Source: Acidobacteriota bacterium (GTDB taxonomy: Bacteria > Acidobacteriota > Blastocatellia > UBA7656). Taken from it: 64,000 bases of DNA. Under the pieces are notes generated by a model. That model did no database searches. It had not been told where the DNA came from and was given only the letters and a program-made list of their open reading frames with translations. Both the position numbers and the translations under genes were made by a program. Below, piece after piece: positions 10,001 to 16,800 of the stretch. Location: the NCBI GenBank assembly GCA_016201275.1, contig JACQDB010000036.1, forward strand, positions 62,001 through 126,000. Direction: 5' to 3'. Within the stretch, counting starts at the first letter, position 1. Each line of letters opens with the position of its first letter.

Positions 10001-10685
10001 GCATCGCATTCGTTACAACGCCATTGTGGATTTGCCCTTTGGTCGCGGCAAGAAATTTGGCGGTGACGCGCCCGGCTGGCTCAATCAAGTGATTGGCGGT
10101 TGGCAAGTCGCCACCATAGGGGATTGGCGAAGTGGACTGTGGCTCAGTGTCAATCCCAGCCTTTATCAATTTGGTGACCCCAGCCTCAAATCAAGCGAGC
10201 GAGTGGAGTTGACCTTAAACGGGGTGCGTTACCGGCTGTGGTTCCGAGGCTTTTTTGATCCCAGCAGCGCCACCAATGTCACCGGTGGAAGTTTGACCAA
10301 TCTGGTTCCCGTAGATCGGAGCCAGAGAATTGTGCGTCCGCTCGGCCCGAACTTCAACAATCAGTTGCCGCAAAAACTGGCCAATGGCACGACTCGCAAC
10401 ACCCCAATCGGAGAGCTTTACAACCCCAGTCGCCGCGCCGGTATCATCGGTCCCGGGGCCTGGAACCTCGACCTGTCGTTGTTCAAGAATTTCTATTTCC
10501 GCGAGAAGGGCAACGTCCGATTCACGGCGGACTTCTTCAACTTCCTCAATCACCCGAATGATGTCAACCCGGATCCCACTACAGGGTTGCAAAATCTCAC
10601 TCAGCAGACTGTGCTTGGTCAACTTCAACCTGGCGCGATCAACAGTCCGCGAACCATTCAACTTTCGCTGAGAATTGATTGGTAG
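7029..10685 (+). CDS. Oar-like TonB-dependent receptor with carboxypeptidase-regulatory domain
   Basis: A 1218-residue outer-membrane protein. The signal peptide ends near residue 31 (LLLSCFPVSAQ). A CarboxypepD-regulatory-like beta-sandwich spans about 35-115 (GTVRDANQAIVVGAKVTLTN) and is followed by a plug domain (about 140-235, RQLPLNGRNISALFNLTPG). The rest is a long beta-barrel rich in aromatic and glycine residues that ends in IQLSLRIDW with a C-terminal aromatic residue. The start has GGAGG seven bases upstream. Acidobacteria encode many receptors of this type, thought to import oligosaccharides or peptides. The ROK regulator before it favours a sugar-linked substrate (inference). A 12-bp stem-loop follows the stop. 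Confidence 0.9.
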   Translation: MKHSAQKIMKKIHVYGLIVFLLLSCFPVSAQTGTGTVAGTVRDANQAIVVGAKVTLTNLDTNVSHEGTSSDEGSYFFGAIPRGQYALVVEAQGHKKWTGKLTLQVGQNAVIDVPLEVGAVDESVEVTSAAPLITPEGAQVADVKDYQRIRQLPLNGRNISALFNLTPGVESDPGGGSPRVNGLKVGSLEITVDGISIVDRFGGGIARVQPGLDTIQEFRLETVGSDARYSRPATVTLSTRSGTNQLHGSIFETHRNNASGLLARNRQQTQTVATFPKLIRNEFGGSAGGPIYIPKLYDGHNKSFFFVAYEGLRAIESNTHRGSVPTDAMWNGDFSNYRDSDGNLITLYDPLTTNANGVRQPFPNNIIPANRISAFAKLLRPLTAKPTNGTNPLVGENLFTFYPRTTDSDKLTVKGDHTFANGKDTLSARWTRTKFFFINGGQFSDPSMISETYGYNKTADTIHNVSVTYTHTFSNNLLNELLGGVHRSNKRGGTLADNTNWADRLGLPNPFKANGWPGVFGGVLNADTDNVKDEILNGTVFEDNVTWVKGGHTFTFGGKYRKEKNDIAEIQYAQGYADFNGYWTAQYDPANDEVTPFTGDGFANLLLGLPTELFAQYNRGFFFFRQAETGFYFSDKWKVSPRLTLSLGLRWDKWTPYKEKFNRLSAVDLNTALTKFQVVTPGSTRIQDIPGIPPSVLASWSARGLTYTTANDIGYPKKLFRADNNNFGPRLGAAFKINDKTVIRGGYGQYFWTMPLSQLLQASRTNPPLNLGFDQFVADKNDASTYDLVSRPSADDFVGLVKINTEGLVDISSRAQTTFLWDGRNWKDGRSHSVNLTLERELPFKTALRVSFIGTYGRDLEQRFSLNAPEAQYNYVARTGQAPPPNSGNVLRANPNWNFNAVNRTGYSNTNSGQVEVERRFANGLAFQWYYVYSRSLTTTDTDGFSSGNTSINSAGGGGAVPENQQLFGAPSLSYDQRLRLVYFNSTNVPPHRIRYNAIVDLPFGRGKKFGGDAPGWLNQVIGGWQVATIGDWRSGLWLSVNPSLYQFGDPSLKSSERVELTLNGVRYRLWFRGFFDPSSATNVTGGSLTNLVPVDRSQRIVRPLGPNFNNQLPQKLANGTTRNTPIGELYNPSRRAGIIGPGAWNLDLSLFKNFYFREKGNVRFTADFFNFLNHPNDVNPDPTTGLQNLTQQTVLGQLQPGAINSPRTIQLSLRIDW

Positions 10686-10700
10686 TAGTTAATCTCTTTC

Positions 10701-10735
10701 CCGTCCCCTGCCGGTTTATCGCTGGCAGGGGACGG
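10701..10735 (+). terminator. Stem-loop terminator after the TonB receptor gene
   Basis: CCGTCCCCTGCC (10701-10712) and GGCAGGGGACGG (10724-10735) form a perfect 12-bp stem with an 11-base loop, 15 bases after the stop. A run of five T follows at 10742-10746, so it is a plausible but imperfect intrinsic terminator. Confidence 0.6.
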
Positions 10736-11127
10736 CCTGAATTTTTGACCTGCAATTGGTTGACCGAGGCGCTAGCCGCTTTCAGCCCGTAGCCGCGACC
10801 CCGCATATAGCGAATTTCATTTGCCCGCGACCACGATACCTTGTTGAGAGGCGGTCACAGACCGCCTCTCAACCCCTCGCACACCTCGGCAAGCCGCTAT
10901 AAGCCGCCGCACCTTCTTGTGTCATTGGGCAAGCCCATCGAATTTCCCCTGCTCCTTGCCGCTTTCAATTCATCTCGTCAGTCTGCCAGCACAATATTCT
11001 TGACGCACCTTTTTACCCTAACGTATAGTCGCCTACGTACACTCATGCCAGTTGATCGAGACGCCACTGCAAAGCCTCGCGTACTGCTTCTGCCGGCATT
11101 CTACGTTTAATCAGTTCAGGAGAAGTC
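10736..11127. other. Gene-free stretch with a 13-bp stem-loop
   Basis: No gene is supported here. Positions 10843-10873 form a perfect hairpin: GTTGAGAGGCGGT, loop CACAG, ACCGCCTCTCAAC. It has no T-run and looks like a REP-type palindrome. The promoter of the next gene lies at 11000-11029. Confidence 0.55.
11000..11029 (+). promoter_or_regulatory. Sigma-70 promoter of the V4R-like gene
   Basis: TTGACG (11000-11005), an 18-base spacer and TATAGT (11024-11029). Transcription would start near 11036 and give a leader of about 90 nt. Confidence 0.55.
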
Positions 11128-11688
11128 ATGGCTGAAATCAAAGGAATTCTGTTAAGCGCCTGGATGGAATTCTTGAAGAAAAAATATGGCGCGTCGGCTC
11201 TCGCTCAAGCTCTTGACACTCTCCCCGGTGAAGACCGTGTGTTGCTCTCCTCACCGTTTCTCGCTTCCAGTTGGTACACCTACAGCGCCTTGTCTTCCTT
11301 ACGCAAACTCACGCGCTTGCTGGCGACGCCTGCCGATAAAGACCTCTCGCTGGAGATCGGTCGCGTGATGGCGGCGCACGTTTTTACCGGCGTGTATCGC
11401 ACTTTGGTGGCCAAAGACCCGGCCAAACAGGTGGAAAAAATTTTGTGGATCAAAGATTTCTTCTTCAAAGATTCGCTGATTTTAGAGACCGAATTGTTGA
11501 GTCCTTCCCGCTGTCTGGTGCGCTATCATTATGATGCAGGTGCTAAACCCACGTCGGCGGTCTGTGCCAGTCTGAAAGGATTTTGGAGCCAGACTTTTGA
11601 ATTGGCCGGTGCCACCAACATTCAAGCCAGTCATCCCAAATGCGCCGCCAAGGGCGCGGATTGCTGCGACTTTATCTTCGCTTGGTAG
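11128..11688 (+). CDS. DUF2378/V4R-like small-molecule-binding protein
   Basis: A 186-residue soluble protein with a good Shine-Dalgarno (CAGGAG) before the ATG. It begins with the segment IKGILLSAWMEFLKKKYG and ends in a cysteine-rich tail (CAAKGADCCDFIFAW). This layout resembles Myxococcus-type DUF2378 proteins and V4R domains, which bind small ligands and often serve as sensory modules. No signal peptide, membrane segment or DNA-binding domain is visible. It is monocistronic: a promoter lies upstream, and the next gene is a convergent histidine kinase. Family membership is moderately sure; the ligand is unknown. Confidence 0.6.
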   Translation: MAEIKGILLSAWMEFLKKKYGASALAQALDTLPGEDRVLLSSPFLASSWYTYSALSSLRKLTRLLATPADKDLSLEIGRVMAAHVFTGVYRTLVAKDPAKQVEKILWIKDFFFKDSLILETELLSPSRCLVRYHYDAGAKPTSAVCASLKGFWSQTFELAGATNIQASHPKCAAKGADCCDFIFAW

Positions 11689-11712
11689 TTCCCCTTGGTG
11701 ACGCGCCGCGCT

Positions 11713-11883
11713 GGAAATTAGCCCGTGAGAAAGGCGCAGGCCGCTTGACAGTCGCGCTCTGGAAGAGCGCCGAAGGCTGGCGACAATCTATCTTCTGCAC
11801 CCTTATCAGGGCGCGCAGCGTTTGCCCCATCTAGTTCCAGTGCCTGCCGCACTGGCTAATTGCCTACACCCCTGCGGGGCAAA
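11713..11883. repeat. Dispersed hairpin mosaic repeat, left copy
   Basis: A 171-base block of consecutive short palindromes: GCGCTCTGGAAGAGCGC, then CCCTTATCAGGGCGCG, CCAGTGCCTGCCGCACTGG and ACCCCTGCGGGGC. It runs parallel to the block at 15474-15653 in the same orientation and order. The two copies flank the hybrid histidine kinase gene. Confidence 0.8.
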
Positions 11884-11938
11884 GAGGGTTGGGTAGTTAC
11901 AAATAACCCAATAAAATCAACCCTTTTAGCCATAGGAT

Positions 11939-14900
11939 TCACGGTTCCGCTGTGACGATGGTGTCCAGCACGTCGCGGATTTTCTTTGCCAGGAGGTCGG
12001 GCGTAAACGGTTTCTGGATAAAATTATTTTCTCTATTGCATACGCTTTGCTGCTCGTTGCTATAGCCGGACATTAGCAGCACACGAGTTTCCGGGCGTTG
12101 TTGCGACAGGCGCGCTGCCAGTTCGCGCCCGTTCATTTTCGGCATAACAATATCCGTAAGCAGCAGATGAATAGGCCCTTGATAGCTCTCGCATATCGCC
12201 AGTGCGGTAGCACCATCGGCGGCTTCCAATACCTGGTAGCCCAGCATCTCTAAAACTCTGTGAACCAGATTCCGCACCGTCTCTTCATCTTCAGTCAACA
12301 GAATGGTCTCATGGCCTTGAGAAATGGCAAGGCTTTCTTCCGCGCTAGGCTTCTTGGTGGCCTCGTCGCGCAATTGCGGCAACCAGATTGAAAAGGTCGT
12401 ACCTAGACCCTCCGTGCTGTCCAGAACGATATGACCGCCCGATTGCTGCACAATGCCATAGACCGTGGACAGCCCCAAGCCAGTGCCTTTGCCTGCCGCT
12501 TTGGTGGTAAAGAAAGGCTCGAAGAGATGAGCTTGCGTTGCTTCATCCATGCCTATGCCGTCGTCGCTGACTTTTAAGACGACAAAGTGACCAGCTTCGA
12601 TTTCCAGATGCGGGCTGGCGGTTGCTTCTTCCACCAAGCGGCTTTCGGTAGTGATGGTCAAGGTGCCGCCCCCCGGCATGGCATCGCGTGCGTTGACCAC
12701 CAGATTTAAGATCACCTGTTCAAGTTGGCCGGGGTCGGCTTTGATGTTGCCGATTGCGGGCGCGAGGATGGTTTGCAATTCGATGTCTTCGCCGATCAAG
12801 CGCCGCAGCATTTTCTCGATTTCCACCACGATGGTGTTGAGGTTTAATACTTCGGGCTGCAATACCTGTTTGCGACTGAAGGCCAGCAGTTGACGAGTCA
12901 AGGCGGCGGCGCGCTCACCGGCCTTTTTAATCTCTACCAAGTTATCATGCAGAGGATGGTCGGCAGGCACTTGTTGCAAACTCAATTCGCTATAGCCGTT
13001 GATGGCGGTCAACAGATTATTGAAATCATGAGCGATGCCACCGGCCAGTTGCCCTATCGCATCCATCTTTTGGGACTGGCGGAGTTGTTCGCCCTTGTCG
13101 CGTTCCAGCTTCAGCAGGCGGATATTTTCAATGGCATTGGCCGCCAGATTGGCCGCCATCTGCATAGCGGTCGCGTGTTCGCGAGTGTAGGCCGCCAGTT
13201 GATGACTCTGCACTTCAATGGTTCCGGTGGTGCGTCCCATGTTGATCATAGGTGCAATCAAGGCCGAGCGCGGCAGGTCGTGGTCCATTTCGCCGCCCAC
13301 ATGAAGCGCATTTTTCTGCTGCAATTCTTCCAGATAGTCATTGAAGATCATGGTCTGGCCGCTGTTGATGACTTTACTGGCCGGCCCCGAACGCACCGGC
13401 ATGGGGGTCAGGTTCGTGCTATCCAACTCCACTCTGTTCAAATTGAAATAGACGCCTTGACGCACATGGCGCGTTTCATCATAGGCACAGATGACGACCC
13501 CGAAACTGGGCGTCAGCGACATGGCAAATTCATTCAGTACGCGATAAATCGTCAGTAGATCATGCGCTCTGCCAAAGGTCAGAGCGAGCGTTGCCAGATG
13601 GTCGAGCAAACCCTCGTACTCTTCTATGGCGCGGCGGTCAGCGGCGTGCAACAGCGCTTCGGAATGCTTGCGTTCGGTGATGTCACGGGCGTTGATAACG
13701 ATGCCTTGCACGGCGTCGTTATCAAGCAGGTTGGCGGCGTTGGCTTCCACGACGCGCCAGTTGCCGTTTTTATGTCGTACCCGTATTTCCAGCGGCTCGC
13801 CGCTGTTGGTGTGACGTAGTCCGCTTTGCAAAGCCGCAAGCGCAATGGCAAGGTCATCAGCATGGATAAATTCAAAGCTGGATCGGCTCAACCATTCTTT
13901 CGCTTGATAACCGAGAATTTTTTGTATCGAGGGGCTGACATAAAGAATCCTGCCCTCGGCATCAAGCACGGCGGTCAAATCGGCAGCGTTTTCGATAAGG
14001 GCGCGGAAACGCTCTTCGCTCTGTTTCAATTGGCGCTCGGTTTTTTTGCGTTCGGTGATGTTGGTCACCTGTGCCAATCGTGCTTCTCGTCCGGCCAGGC
14101 TGATGGAATACGAGTTGATCGCCACCTCGATCAGGGAGCCGTCTTTTTTGAGGTGCTGCCATTCGCCGGAAAACTTAAATCCGGGTCGGTATTCTCTGGC
14201 CTCTTTTTCCAGATTGGGAATGTCCTTTGGCGGACGAATATCTCGTAAGGTCATCGCCAAAAATTCTTCACGCGAATAGCCGTAACTGGCAATGGCGGCA
14301 TCATTGACTGCCAGAAACTCCAACGACTCGACATCATAAAACCACATGGGCTGCGGGTTGATTGCAAACAGTAGAAGATTATGCGCTTCGCTTAGTTGCT
14401 GCACCTCTTCTCCGTGCTGGCGAGGCGTTGTCTCTCTTGCCGGAACTTCCGCATCCTGCCTTGCGTCTCGCGCCTCGACCATCGGCGACAGCGCCGCAGC
14501 GAGATCAAGAACGCTGCCTCCCTTGGGGCTGCTGTCAGCGATGCTTGTGCTAACGATGCTTGTACCAACGATGCTTGTACCAACGATGCTTGTACCAACG
14601 ATACTTGTGCCAACGAGAGTTTCCGTTGCCGCGTCATCAGGCGCAACCATTGAGAGGTGCTGTGCTTTGGTGTTTTTGTCTTGCAACAGTCCCTTGATTT
14701 TAGCGACGCATTGTTGTGGGTCGAAAGGCACGTCGAGTTGCTCGCAGCCCTCTTCGGTCAACTCTTCAGCCGCGCTTGACAACGCCTCGGAATGATCGTG
14801 TATGTACAATAGCGGAGCGGGTGAAAGCGTCTGGAGATGACCAAGGCGGCGCGGCAATTTGCCAACGCTGACCCGTGGCAATAGCGCTTCGCCGATAATT

Positions 14901-15058
14901 AAATCGGGAGATTCGCGTCTGGCGATCTCCATTCCCTGACTGCCATCCTGCGCCACCAAGACGCGATAACCGGCGTCTTGCAACAGCCTAGGCATCATTT
15001 GCAGTTGAGCGGAATGGTCGTCAATGATAAGGATTAATTGTCTGTTGCTCAGTTGCAC
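11939..15058 (-). CDS. Hybrid sensor histidine kinase (pseudo-REC, 2 PAS, GAF, HisKA, HATPase, REC)
   Basis: A 1039-residue soluble kinase with no membrane segment. Order: receiver-like domain (about 7-125); linker with VGTSI repeats (149-173); PAS (about 220-338) and PAS (about 343-465), each closing with an ITERK signature; GAF (about 475-645); HisKA with H677 in GGIAHDFNN; HATPase (about 742-895, with DDGIGM and GKGTGLGLS); C-terminal receiver with D969 and K1016. The GTG at 15058 is chosen because CAGGGG precedes it; an in-frame TTG at 15103 has no ribosome site. The first receiver has E57 instead of the phospho-accepting aspartate and lacks the conserved lysine (DVPFD), so it probably cannot be phosphorylated. 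The signal and output are unknown, and no separate response regulator is adjacent. Confidence 0.9.
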   Translation of the reverse strand: MQLSNRQLILIIDDHSAQLQMMPRLLQDAGYRVLVAQDGSQGMEIARRESPDLIIGEALLPRVSVGKLPRRLGHLQTLSPAPLLYIHDHSEALSSAAEELTEEGCEQLDVPFDPQQCVAKIKGLLQDKNTKAQHLSMVAPDDAATETLVGTSIVGTSIVGTSIVGTSIVSTSIADSSPKGGSVLDLAAALSPMVEARDARQDAEVPARETTPRQHGEEVQQLSEAHNLLLFAINPQPMWFYDVESLEFLAVNDAAIASYGYSREEFLAMTLRDIRPPKDIPNLEKEAREYRPGFKFSGEWQHLKKDGSLIEVAINSYSISLAGREARLAQVTNITERKKTERQLKQSEERFRALIENAADLTAVLDAEGRILYVSPSIQKILGYQAKEWLSRSSFEFIHADDLAIALAALQSGLRHTNSGEPLEIRVRHKNGNWRVVEANAANLLDNDAVQGIVINARDITERKHSEALLHAADRRAIEEYEGLLDHLATLALTFGRAHDLLTIYRVLNEFAMSLTPSFGVVICAYDETRHVRQGVYFNLNRVELDSTNLTPMPVRSGPASKVINSGQTMIFNDYLEELQQKNALHVGGEMDHDLPRSALIAPMINMGRTTGTIEVQSHQLAAYTREHATAMQMAANLAANAIENIRLLKLERDKGEQLRQSQKMDAIGQLAGGIAHDFNNLLTAINGYSELSLQQVPADHPLHDNLVEIKKAGERAAALTRQLLAFSRKQVLQPEVLNLNTIVVEIEKMLRRLIGEDIELQTILAPAIGNIKADPGQLEQVILNLVVNARDAMPGGGTLTITTESRLVEEATASPHLEIEAGHFVVLKVSDDGIGMDEATQAHLFEPFFTTKAAGKGTGLGLSTVYGIVQQSGGHIVLDSTEGLGTTFSIWLPQLRDEATKKPSAEESLAISQGHETILLTEDEETVRNLVHRVLEMLGYQVLEAADGATALAICESYQGPIHLLLTDIVMPKMNGRELAARLSQQRPETRVLLMSGYSNEQQSVCNRENNFIQKPFTPDLLAKKIRDVLDTIVTAEP
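14541..14615 (-). repeat. Five 15-bp tandem repeats inside the kinase gene
   Basis: Five consecutive units of ATGCTTGTACCAACG type (plus-strand view; first and last units diverged) encode repeated VGTSI pentapeptides in the linker between the first receiver and first PAS domain. The unit length is a multiple of three, so copy-number change would keep the frame. Confidence 0.85.
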
Positions 15059-15165
15059 AAACCCCTGCCCTGTGATCAATAGGTTCTGAGCGGTATAGGC
15101 CAAGCAGAATATCGAAGTCGGAATTTGCCGTCGTAAAACGAACCCACAAGCTTCCCACCGCTCCT

Positions 15166-15193
15166 ATTGTAGTCTCCATATTTTTTACGACAA
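15166..15193 (-). promoter_or_regulatory. Possible promoter of the hybrid kinase gene
   Basis: On the minus strand TTGTCG (15188-15193), a 16-base spacer and TACAAT (15166-15171). This would leave a leader of about 100 nt before the GTG at 15058. Confidence 0.4.
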
Positions 15194-15473
15194 GAGTTAA
15201 AACCACGGCGATGGCAAAGTGCGCTCGAATAGTTGGCAAAAGTTCAGCAAGCTGGTCTTGACAGTCTCTTTTGCCGAGCCTGTTGATTGGCGATTTGACC
15301 TAGGAGCGACCACCACAGCAGGGCATACGTACCGGGCATTTGAAAAGCACTCAGGTTTTGCTGGTTATTTCACCTTTGAAAATTGTCGGTCGCTGAGTTT
15401 TTGCGCCGTAGGCGCACCGGAGAGTAGCCCGTGGGAAAGCTACGGGAATTAGTTTTTGCGCCGTAGGCGCAGA

Positions 15474-15653
15474 GGAAATTAGCCCGTGGTAGCGCCACGG
15501 GAAGGCGAAAGCGGCTTGACGGTCGCGCTCTGGAAGAGCGCCGGAAGCTTGCCGCGTCGCTTCTCCTGCACCCTTTCAGGGCGCGCAGAATTTGCCCAAC
15601 TTGATTCCAGTGCCTACAGCACTGGCTAATCTCCTACACCCCTTCGGGGCAAA
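15474..15653. repeat. Dispersed hairpin mosaic repeat, right copy
   Basis: This block shares its order of hairpins and most bases with 11713-11883: GGAAATTAGCCCGTG, GCGCTCTGGAAGAGCGC, CCCTTTCAGGGCGCG, CCAGTGCCTACAGCACTGG and ACCCCTTCGGGGC. Same orientation, about 3.8 kb away. Confidence 0.8.
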
Positions 15654-15666
15654 TACGGCTGCGAAC

Positions 15667-15768
15667 TAGAGGGTGTCGCATCAATGGATTTTTTGTCCAG
15701 ATATTGTGTGCGATGCTTTGACAATCCACAACATATGGGCGGTAGCTGGAATTTTGCAACACGCTCTC
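15667..15768. mobile_element. MITE-like palindrome, family 1, copy A
   Basis: A 100-base element that begins AGAGGGTGTCGCA and ends TGCAACACGCTCT (terminal inverted repeats). Its centre shares TTTGTCCAGATATTGT with copies B (24203) and C (30373). A TA precedes it; the right TA has mutated. It has no coding capacity. Confidence 0.8.
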
Positions 15769-15827
15769 GTTCCTTCTGAAGTGGCAGTCTAGTATCGAGT
15801 TTGCAAGAGGTTGAGGCGGGGGCGGGG

Positions 15828-16739
15828 TTATTTTTCCTGCATGAAAATGGTGTCGTAGTGGGCGATCATTTTGAAACCGGCTTTGCCGTAAAAGTTTTGG
15901 GTGGCGGTGTAGTTCTCGTTGACCAACAGGCAAATCGCTTTGCTGCGATGCAGTAGATGGCGCGTCAATTGAGTCAGACAGCGATGCCCGTATCCTTGCT
16001 GCCGCACTTCTTGATTGACCCATACGCCTTCCAGATAAATCACCTCGGCGGTATCGCAGACGATGTCGGCTTTGAAGATGAGTTTCCCTTGATCAATCCA
16101 GACCCAGGTTTGCCCTTTGGCGATGCGTCGAGAGTAGCGCGCCAAGAAACCGGCGCGGTCGGTTTCCAGCGGATTGACGCCGCTTTCCTGAAAGGCAATT
16201 TGGGCGTGCGCGGGAGCCAACAGTTCCAACTCTTCGAGTCGCGCCGGACGCAAATCGGGAATCGTTTCGCTGACCGCGACCGGCCAGCGTTGTTCCATCA
16301 ACCATTCACGACATAAGACGCGCATGGCCTTGCCGCCGTGCGCGTAAGCTTGCCAGAACAACTCGGCTTTTTCGCGTTCGGCCAACAACACATAAGCGCG
16401 AGGGCAAGCTTGAGCGAGTTTGGCAAACTCGCCGATGGCGGCATCGTTTATGGTCTCAAATAAAATGTGATGCCCGATTAAAGCGACGCCCTGTAGCCTC
16501 CCCTCAACGTCACGGCAGGCATAATAGGTGCCGCGATTCTGCGGATTGACCAGACCGTTGGCGCGTATGAAACCATTCAAGCCAAAGGTGTGAGTCGGTC
16601 GGCGGTTGAGAAAATTCAACACTTCGGCTTCGTCGTCCGTACTCAGTTCACCAACGCGCAGTCGCCGGTCAGCCATTGCATCAAGAACAACGTCCGTTGC
16701 ACAAGGCCGATTTCGATTGACTGGTTTCAACTGTTTCAT
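15828..16739 (-). CDS. GNAT family N-acetyltransferase
   Basis: A 303-residue protein. The C-terminal half (about 175-303) is a GNAT fold with the acetyl-CoA loop VRQQGYGHRC and a terminal strand NFYGKAGFKMIAHYDTIFM. The N-terminal half (VLNFLNRRPTHTFGLNGFI onward) resembles the DUF4081 domain often joined to GNAT in such proteins. The ATG at 16739 is preferred (GGGAAG upstream); the longer frame to 16853 would overlap the end of the subtilase gene. It follows the subtilase gene with a 61-base gap on the same strand and may be co-transcribed. The acceptor substrate is unknown. Confidence 0.82.
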   Translation of the reverse strand: MKQLKPVNRNRPCATDVVLDAMADRRLRVGELSTDDEAEVLNFLNRRPTHTFGLNGFIRANGLVNPQNRGTYYACRDVEGRLQGVALIGHHILFETINDAAIGEFAKLAQACPRAYVLLAEREKAELFWQAYAHGGKAMRVLCREWLMEQRWPVAVSETIPDLRPARLEELELLAPAHAQIAFQESGVNPLETDRAGFLARYSRRIAKGQTWVWIDQGKLIFKADIVCDTAEVIYLEGVWVNQEVRQQGYGHRCLTQLTRHLLHRSKAICLLVNENYTATQNFYGKAGFKMIAHYDTIFMQEK

Positions 16740-16800
16740 GTTGTTTTTCTTCCCACGCTGGCTCGTGGAGACGACGGCAATTCTCGCGCCTCGATTTCTA

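Larger units (their letters stand above)
15059..15827. other. Repeat-rich intergenic region upstream of the hybrid kinase
   Basis: No gene is supported. From left to right it holds the candidate kinase promoter (15166-15193); two copies of a GCGCCGTAGGCGC palindrome preceded by TTTTT (about 15396-15471) around a CCCGTGGGAAAGCTACGGG hairpin; the mosaic repeat (15474-15653); and a MITE (15667-15768). Confidence 0.7.

Noticed and set aside
10841-11110. 89-codon plus-strand frame upstream of the V4R-like gene
   Set aside because: It covers a hairpin and a good promoter, and its composition is not protein-like.
14396-14653. Plus-strand frame with repeated CTNDA pentapeptides
   Set aside because: It is the antisense reading of the 15-bp repeat inside the hybrid kinase gene.
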